Source: Gordonia rubripertincta (GTDB lineage: Bacteria; Actinomycetota; Actinomycetes; Mycobacteriales; Mycobacteriaceae). From it: DNA of 64,000 bases. Below the pieces are notes generated by a model, which was not told where the DNA came from, ran no database searches, and saw only the letters and a program-made list of their open reading frames with translations. Positions 59,079 through 64,000 of the stretch are shown in pieces. The stretch spans positions 2,852,001-2,916,000 of the forward strand of contig NZ_CP136136.1 of assembly GCF_038024875.1 (NCBI RefSeq), given 5' to 3'. How positions within the stretch are numbered: position 1 is the stretch's first letter; each line of letters starts with the position of its first letter. Position numbers and translations under genes: made by a program.

Positions 59079-60283
59079 TGCTGCAACACCAGTCCCGGGA
59101 CCTGCGACAGGGTGGCCGAGAGCGCGTCGATCTGATTCGACAGTTCCTTGCGCTGTTCGGGGGTCACCTTGGTGTAGGACACGTAGCCGTCACCCTCGCG
59201 GTAGGCATTCACCGAATCACGCACGGTCTTGAACTGGGCGGTGATCTTGTCCATGAGCGCCGGGTTCTTGGCGGAGATGATCGGCTGCATGGTCGCGATG
59301 GCGGTCTCCGAACCGTCGAGGTTCGCGGCGATGTCCCAGAGGTCGGTGTGGGAGTAGCGGTCTTCCTCGCCGTCGACCTTGGTGGCGGCCACCTCGTCGA
59401 TCAGCGCCTGCGGGCCCTTCACGAACGACAAGGTCTCGAACTCGAAGTCGGGCTTGTTGACCTCGTCGCGCAGCTTGGTCACGTTGGCGAGCAGACCGTC
59501 GGCGATCTCGGCGATGGCCTGCGGGTTGTCGGTCTCCTTGGCGTTCGCGGCATCAGACCGCGTGATCTGGCCCGGTGCGTCGCCGATCTCGGCGGCCTGC
59601 GGCGGCCACAGGAACCGTTCGATGCGGTGGAATCCGGTGAAGGGCTGGGTGCCGTCCTCGGTGTCGTCCCACCGCATGTCGACGGCGGGGTCGAGGTCGG
59701 GGAAGGACTCGGCGACCGGCTCGATCCGTTCGTACGGGGTGCGCGTGAGACCGAATTGCGCACGCGCCGCGTCGAGATCGCCCTTCTTGACGCTGTCGAC
59801 GAAGGATGTCGTCTGGGCGTGCAGGGTGTTCAGCTGGTTGCGGACGTACTCGAGATACTGCGCCTTGGCGGCCGTCACGTCGGCGGGGACGTCGGCCTTC
59901 TCCTTGCGCTCGCCGCCGACGTTGAGTTCGGTCCGGATGCCGGCGCCCACCATGCCGGGTTTGCACGCCACCGTGTAGGTGCCGGGTTCGACGATCTCGA
60001 CCGTCAGATTGCCGGACAGGCCGGGTCCGATGTTCTCGACCTCGCCGAGGACGCGGTTGTTGTTCCCGTAGACGTAGAACTCGGTGACCTTGTCTCCGGA
60101 ATTGGTGACCGTGAAGTCCACGTTGCCGGTCGTCGCGTCGGTGGTCGCGAGATCACAGGCGTCGGCGGTCGACGTGACGGCGATCGCGCCCTCGGAGCTG
60201 CCCTTCTCGGTACAGCCGGCGAGGAGCACGGGGGCGATCACCACCGCGGCCGCAGCTGCGGCCACCACGGGTCTACGAGTCAC
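59075..60283 (-). CDS. efeO: Iron-uptake lipoprotein EfeO (cupredoxin plus M75 domain)
   Basis: 402 residues from GTG 60283; the longer open frame to 61051 is a shadow of efeU. Signal with lipobox LLAGCTEKG. N-terminal cupredoxin-like domain (FTVTNSGDKVTEFYVYG), then the M75 imelysin-type domain with the H-x-x-E metal motif FHRIERFLW. Overlaps efeU (GTGA) and efeB (four bases), so the operon is tightly coupled. Confidence 0.92.
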   Translation of the reverse strand: MTRRPVVAAAAAAVVIAPVLLAGCTEKGSSEGAIAVTSTADACDLATTDATTGNVDFTVTNSGDKVTEFYVYGNNNRVLGEVENIGPGLSGNLTVEIVEPGTYTVACKPGMVGAGIRTELNVGGERKEKADVPADVTAAKAQYLEYVRNQLNTLHAQTTSFVDSVKKGDLDAARAQFGLTRTPYERIEPVAESFPDLDPAVDMRWDDTEDGTQPFTGFHRIERFLWPPQAAEIGDAPGQITRSDAANAKETDNPQAIAEIADGLLANVTKLRDEVNKPDFEFETLSFVKGPQALIDEVAATKVDGEEDRYSHTDLWDIAANLDGSETAIATMQPIISAKNPALMDKITAQFKTVRDSVNAYREGDGYVSYTKVTPEQRKELSNQIDALSATLSQVPGLVLQQ

Positions 60284-61272
60284 TGAGGATTCCTTTCGGG
60301 GGCGGGCTCCACGGGCGCGGAGCTCTCGTCGGACGTTCTGGCGACGATTGCGCGATGTCCGGCACGTTGACGGCGGAAGAAGATCGTGGTCACCACGACC
60401 ACGTAGACGATCCACGCGATCACCTGCAGGACCGTGGGATCCGGGCGCACGTTGAAGATGCCGCCCAGGATCGTGCCGTACCAGGACGAGGCGTCGTAGG
60501 TCTCCGAGACGTCGAAGGCGGTGTTGCCGAGTCCGGGCAGCCAGCCCACCGTCTGCAGCGCCCGGATGCCGTAGGTCAGAATCCCGGCGGCGACGACGAT
60601 CAGGAACAGGCCGGTGTAGGTGAAGAACACCGAGAGGTTCATGCGGATCGCACCGCGGTAGATCAGGACGGTCAGCACGATCGCGCCGACGATCCCGACG
60701 ACGAGGCCGAGCAGCGGCCACAATCCACCGGACACGCTCTCGGCATAACCGACCATCAGCAATGCGGTCTCGAAACCCTCGCGGCCGACGGCCAGGAACG
60801 CCAGACCCAGCACCGATGCGCCGCCGGTCAGCAGCGCCTTCGACATCCCGCTCTTGAGGTCGGCGGAGATGTGGGAGGAGGCCTCGCTCATCCACAGGAC
60901 CATGAACGTCACGATCCCGACCGCCACCAGCGACGCGACCCCGGCGATGGTCTCGGCCGCGAGCGGCGTCATCGTCGATGTGCCGAAGTGGATCACGAGG
61001 AACACCACGAGGGTCATCGCGACTGCCGCACCGACGCCCGCCCAGATCCACTTGAGGGCGTCCCGGCGGTCGGTTTTCACGACGAAGGCGATCAGGACCA
61101 TGACCACGATCCCGGTTTCGAGGCCCTCGCGCAGACCGATGAGCGCGCTTCCGACCATCTGCGTCCAGACCGACGGTCCGTCGGCGGCGGCCAGCACATG
61201 TACGCCACTCGAGGCGAGTGCCGTGAGGTGATCCATCCGGGTCCGTCCGTCTCTCAGCGCCGCCGGCGCCAT
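60280..61272 (-). CDS. efeU: Ferrous/ferric iron permease EfeU (FTR1 family)
   Basis: 330 residues if the start is the ATG at 61272; 61293 and 61236 are alternatives. I prefer 61272 because the likely iron box at 61276-61294 then lies upstream of it. Seven-segment membrane protein with the two FTR1 iron motifs LREGLETGIVV and GREGFETALLM. First gene of efeUOB; imports iron that EfeB/EfeO deliver. Confidence 0.88.
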   Translation of the reverse strand: MAPAALRDGRTRMDHLTALASSGVHVLAAADGPSVWTQMVGSALIGLREGLETGIVVMVLIAFVVKTDRRDALKWIWAGVGAAVAMTLVVFLVIHFGTSTMTPLAAETIAGVASLVAVGIVTFMVLWMSEASSHISADLKSGMSKALLTGGASVLGLAFLAVGREGFETALLMVGYAESVSGGLWPLLGLVVGIVGAIVLTVLIYRGAIRMNLSVFFTYTGLFLIVVAAGILTYGIRALQTVGWLPGLGNTAFDVSETYDASSWYGTILGGIFNVRPDPTVLQVIAWIVYVVVVTTIFFRRQRAGHRAIVARTSDESSAPVEPAPERNPQ

Positions 61273-61275
61273 TAG

Positions 61276-61294
61276 TTCTGTAAGGCTAGCCATA
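61276..61294. promoter_or_regulatory. Candidate IdeR/DtxR iron box upstream of efeUOB
   Basis: TTCTGTAAGGCTAGCCATA matches the TTAGGTTAGGCTAACCTAA consensus in about 13 of 19 positions, with the core AGGCTA-CC intact. Position immediately before efeU fits iron repression. The consensus is from known IdeR sites; binding is not shown. Confidence 0.45.
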
Positions 61295-61492
61295 GGAACG
61301 TTAGACCTGGATGGGGGTGCCGCATAGGGCATATCGCCCTACACGTGACCGGCAAGGGCGCCCACAGCAGTCCGATCAGCGGATTTGGCGCACAGTGATT
61401 TCAACCTCTCGGCCGGTGCCGTGCGCGGTATGTCGGAATCGGGTGTCCGTCCGCCGACGATTCGGCCGGCGGCCTGCGTCATCATGGGGGCC

Positions 61493-62881
61493 ATGGCACG
61501 CGAGAACGTCATCCTGATCCACTGGCACGACCTGGGACGTCATCTGACGTGTTACGGCGCCGACGGAGTCGAGTCGCCGACCCTCGATCAACTGGCCGCG
61601 GACGGCATCCGCTTCGCCGACGCCCATGCCACCGCGCCACTGTGCTCGCCGGCCCGCGGGTCGCTCTTCACCGGACGCTACCCCCACCGCAACGGCCTCG
61701 TCGGGCTTGCGCACCACGGGTTCGAGTACCACTCCGACGTGCGAACCCTGCCGTCGCTGCTGGCCGACGCCGGGTACCGGTCGGCGCTGTTCGGGATGCA
61801 ACACGAGAGCGCGGACCCGCAGCGACTCGGCTTCGATTCGGTCGACGTCTCCGACTCGCGATGCGACTACGTCGTCGAGCAGTCCCAGGACTGGCTCCGG
61901 CGCCACGCCGACGACGATCGGCCCTTCTTCCTGACCGCGGGGTTCTTCGAGACCCATCGGCCGTACCCGGCGGACGAGTACAAGCCGTCCGACACCAGTG
62001 ACATCGCAGTACCGGGGTTTCTGCCCGACACCGACGACGTCCGCGACGACCTCGCGGGTCTGCACGGTTCGATCTCCAAGGCCGACGCCGCGGTCGGTCG
62101 TCTGCTCGGCACCGTCGCCGAGCTGGGGCTGGACTCCTCCACGTGGATCGTGTTCATCACCGACCACGGGCTGGCGTTCCCGCGGGCGAAGTCGACCCTG
62201 TACGCAGAGGGCACCGGCGTCGCGCTCATCATGCGGCCGCCGACGCAGCGGCACGTCGAGCCGCAGGTCTACGACGACCTGTTCTCCGGTGTCGACCTGA
62301 CCCCGACCCTGCTGGACCTGCTGGGGGTCGACATCCCGGACGACGTGGACGGCGACTCCCATGCGTCGGCACTCGTCGAATCACCCGGCGCGCCGGTCGT
62401 ACGCAGCGAGGTCTTCACGGAGAAGACCTACCACGATGCCTTCGACCCGATCCGAGCCGTGCGCACCAAGGACTACAGCTACATCGAGAACCTCGCGGCG
62501 CGGCCGGCACTCCTGTTGCCGCTCGACATCGCCGACAGCCTGTCCGCTCGATCGCTGGATTCCGAAGCGATCCAACAGGACCGGCCGCGGGTCGAGCTCT
62601 ACGACCTGCGTTCCGATCCGTATGAGCGCAACAATGTCGCCGACGACCCGTCGTATGCCGGGGTGCGTGCCACCTTGGCCGCGACGCTGTCCGCGTGGCG
62701 GGCCGAGACCGCTGACGACCTCCCCGACGAGGCGACCGGTACCGCCGTCGCCCAGCGATTCATGGAGGCCTTCCATGCGAAGGCGGCGCAGGTCGCAGCC
62801 CAGGAGGAGGCGCTGCCGTCCCGTCGTCCGCAGGGTTCCAAGCGCGAGTTGGCCGGGGAGATCACGTCAGGGACCCGCTGA
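61493..62881 (+). CDS. Sulfatase (type I, formylglycine-dependent)
   Basis: 462 residues from ATG 61493 (an in-frame ATG at 61484 is possible). The sulfatase signature is LCSPARGSLFTGR with Cys51, the residue converted to formylglycine. Metal-site residues IHWHDLG near the N-terminus and FITDHGLAFPRAKSTLY follow. No signal peptide, so it is probably cytosolic and acts on an imported or internal sulfate ester. It precedes a sulfotransferase and cysD. Confidence 0.88.
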   Translation: MARENVILIHWHDLGRHLTCYGADGVESPTLDQLAADGIRFADAHATAPLCSPARGSLFTGRYPHRNGLVGLAHHGFEYHSDVRTLPSLLADAGYRSALFGMQHESADPQRLGFDSVDVSDSRCDYVVEQSQDWLRRHADDDRPFFLTAGFFETHRPYPADEYKPSDTSDIAVPGFLPDTDDVRDDLAGLHGSISKADAAVGRLLGTVAELGLDSSTWIVFITDHGLAFPRAKSTLYAEGTGVALIMRPPTQRHVEPQVYDDLFSGVDLTPTLLDLLGVDIPDDVDGDSHASALVESPGAPVVRSEVFTEKTYHDAFDPIRAVRTKDYSYIENLAARPALLLPLDIADSLSARSLDSEAIQQDRPRVELYDLRSDPYERNNVADDPSYAGVRATLAATLSAWRAETADDLPDEATGTAVAQRFMEAFHAKAAQVAAQEEALPSRRPQGSKRELAGEITSGTR

Positions 62882-63002
62882 ACCGGGAGGCACGCCGGAG
62901 ATCGGGACATTCACGACAGCTGGCCGGTGTCAAGGTTTTCCGCCTCTCTGCGCCTAAAAGTCCAGGTTGCGAGGGGTTTTCGGATCGTTAGACTCATCGT
63001 TC

Positions 63003-63812
63003 ATGTCAGCAACGCCCGCCGCGGGGCCGTCGAACTATCTGGTCTGCGCGAGCCAGCGCAGCGGCAGCACACTGCTCGTCGAGTCGCTGTCGGCAACCGA
63101 GGTCGCCGGTACGCCGGAGGAGTTCTTCCAGTACTTCGTCTCCTCGTCGCAATCGCCTCAGCCACGTGAGTGGTTCGCCGGTGTCACCGATCCGACGATC
63201 CTGGAACTCCTGGACCCGGTCGATCCCGGCACCGTCGACACCCGTGACTCCGAGATCTGGCGCGCCGACATCCTGGCGGCCGGCCGCAGCGCCAACGGGG
63301 TGTGGGGCGGCAAGCTCATGTGGAATCAGACGCCGCTGCTGATCGCGCGAAGCCGCGCGGGTTCCGGATCGTTGCGGACAGCGATCCGGTGGATCTTCGA
63401 CGGCGCCGACCCGGTGTACGTACACGTGTACCGCGATGACGTGGTGCCGCAGGCGGTTTCGATGTGGCGCGCGGTGCAGACGCGGGTATGGCGCAACGAC
63501 GGCTCGGACGATGACGGGGACGACGGCGCGGTGTACCACGCCGCGGGGATCGCGCATCTGGCCGGCCTCCTCCGCGAGCAGGAACGGCAGTGGCGCAACT
63601 GGTTTGCCGCCGAGGGCATCGAACCCCTCGACATCGAGTTCCGCGACCTGGTGAACGACCCCACCAAGGCGGCCGCGCGGGTACTCGAGAAGATCGGTCA
63701 GGACCCCGCACTGGCACCGCCGCCACCGCTGAAACCGCAGTCGAATTCGCGGTCCAAGGAATGGGCTCAGCGATACCGAGAAGACGCCGAACGGAACGGA
63801 TATCCGCTGTGA
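63003..63812 (+). CDS. Stf0-family sulfotransferase
   Basis: 269 residues from ATG 63003; the upstream in-frame ATG at 62967 is less likely. PAPS-binding 5' loop [13 protein letters not shown] near the N-terminus and the Stf0 pattern WGGKLMWNQ. Stf0 of mycobacteria sulfates trehalose at the 2-position for sulfolipid; here the acceptor is unknown. Its stop overlaps the cysD start as GTGA, tying it to sulfate activation. Confidence 0.88.
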   Translation: MSATPAAGPSNYLVCASQRSGSTLLVESLSATEVAGTPEEFFQYFVSSSQSPQPREWFAGVTDPTILELLDPVDPGTVDTRDSEIWRADILAAGRSANGVWGGKLMWNQTPLLIARSRAGSGSLRTAIRWIFDGADPVYVHVYRDDVVPQAVSMWRAVQTRVWRNDGSDDDGDDGAVYHAAGIAHLAGLLREQERQWRNWFAAEGIEPLDIEFRDLVNDPTKAAARVLEKIGQDPALAPPPPLKPQSNSRSKEWAQRYREDAERNGYPL

Positions 63813-64000
63813 CGACAATTCCCCAGACTGCAGATCCGCAGGCTGCCGACGACATCGATCACGTCACCGCGATCCGGGTCCTGGAGGCAGAGGCGGTGCA
63901 CATCATCCGGGAGGTGGTGGCCGAGCTCGAGCGTCCGGTCCTGCTGTTCTCCGGCGGAAAGGACTCGATCGTCCTGCTGCGCCTGGCGGAGAAGGCCTTT
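63809..64000 (+). CDS. cysD: Sulfate adenylyltransferase subunit 2 (N-terminal part, cut by window edge)
   Basis: 64 codons from GTG 63809 to the window end. The PP-loop [18 protein letters not shown] after a ~45-residue leader is diagnostic of CysD, which with CysN makes APS, the precursor of PAPS used by the preceding Stf0. The N-terminal extension before the PP-loop is somewhat long for CysD. It overlaps the sulfotransferase stop by four bases. Confidence 0.88.
   Translation, partial: MTTIPQTADPQAADDIDHVTAIRVLEAEAVHIIREVVAELERPVLLFSGGKDSIVLLRLAEKAF

Noticed and set aside
60284..61051. Upstream extension of efeO
   Set aside because: Shadow of efeU in another frame; EfeO has a clear lipoprotein signal starting at 60283.

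Overview
The window is high-GC chromosomal DNA of a mycolic-acid actinomycete, most likely Gordonia or a close relative. Evidence: GTG starts and ATGA/GTGA gene overlaps are common; the order ispE ... pth/rplY ... prs/glmU ... tetR ... mfd-mazG matches the mycobacterial Rv1011-Rv1021 backbone; and the phenol hydroxylase/catechol dioxygenase module closely resembles that of Rhodococcus. The assignment is an inference from remembered gene order and protein resemblance, not from a search.

Layout. 1-4.7 kb: 3' end of ispE, a secreted lipase, a Uup-like ABC-F ATPase and a secreted SGNH hydrolase. 4.8-5.8 kb: an AbiEi-HTH/DUF559 nuclease-like gene bracketed by matching palindromes. 5.8-22.9 kb: an accessory catabolic region with three acyl-CoA dehydrogenases, two thiolases, two SDRs, an acyl-CoA ligase, an MFS importer, a GMC oxidoreductase, an enoyl-CoA hydratase, a metallo-beta-lactamase-fold hydrolase and two tandem LysR regulators. 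It looks like beta-oxidation of an unknown acid or alcohol. 23-29.3 kb: a resistance-type ABC-F with a possible attenuator leader, a frameshifted HIBYL-CoA hydrolase, a lipoprotein, prfC and a second AbiEi/DUF559 gene with palindromes. 29.3-33.1 kb: fabH, pth, rplY, a frameshifted limonene-epoxide-hydrolase-like gene, a VOC protein and arsC. 33.2-37.6 kb: catA-pheA1-pheA2 and a divergent AraC regulator (phenol to catechol to muconate). 37.8-41.6 kb: prs, glmU, a fabG-like SDR and tRNA-Gln. 42-46.7 kb: an osmoprotectant ABC importer and VKOR. 46.8-50.6 kb: TetR, a LigB-type dioxygenase, a cation/proton antiporter and a GNAT. 50.6-53.1 kb: a copper-linked operon (membrane protein, PCu(A)C, Tat-exported Dyp peroxidase). 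53.1-57.7 kb: mfd and a frameshifted mazG. 57.7-61.3 kb: efeUOB iron uptake. 61.5-64 kb: a sulfatase, a Stf0 sulfotransferase and the start of cysD.

Two observations stand out. First, both AbiEi/DUF559 genes lie between two copies of a palindrome that is private to that gene. The downstream copy is perfect and the upstream copy is degenerate. Arm length differs between the loci (21-5-21 and 16-5-16), but the 5-nt loop and the distances to the start and stop are nearly the same. I know of no description of this arrangement. Second, four genes (HIBYL-CoA hydrolase, the second DUF559 gene, the epoxide hydrolase and mazG) are broken by one extra base, and all four breaks fall in the same nonamer TCTGGGGTG or its complement. 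Removing one G (or C) restores each protein. Because the motif occurs on both strands and in different codon phases, a DNA-level cause (systematic base-calling error at a modified motif, or a real mutation hotspot) is likelier than programmed ribosomal frameshifting.
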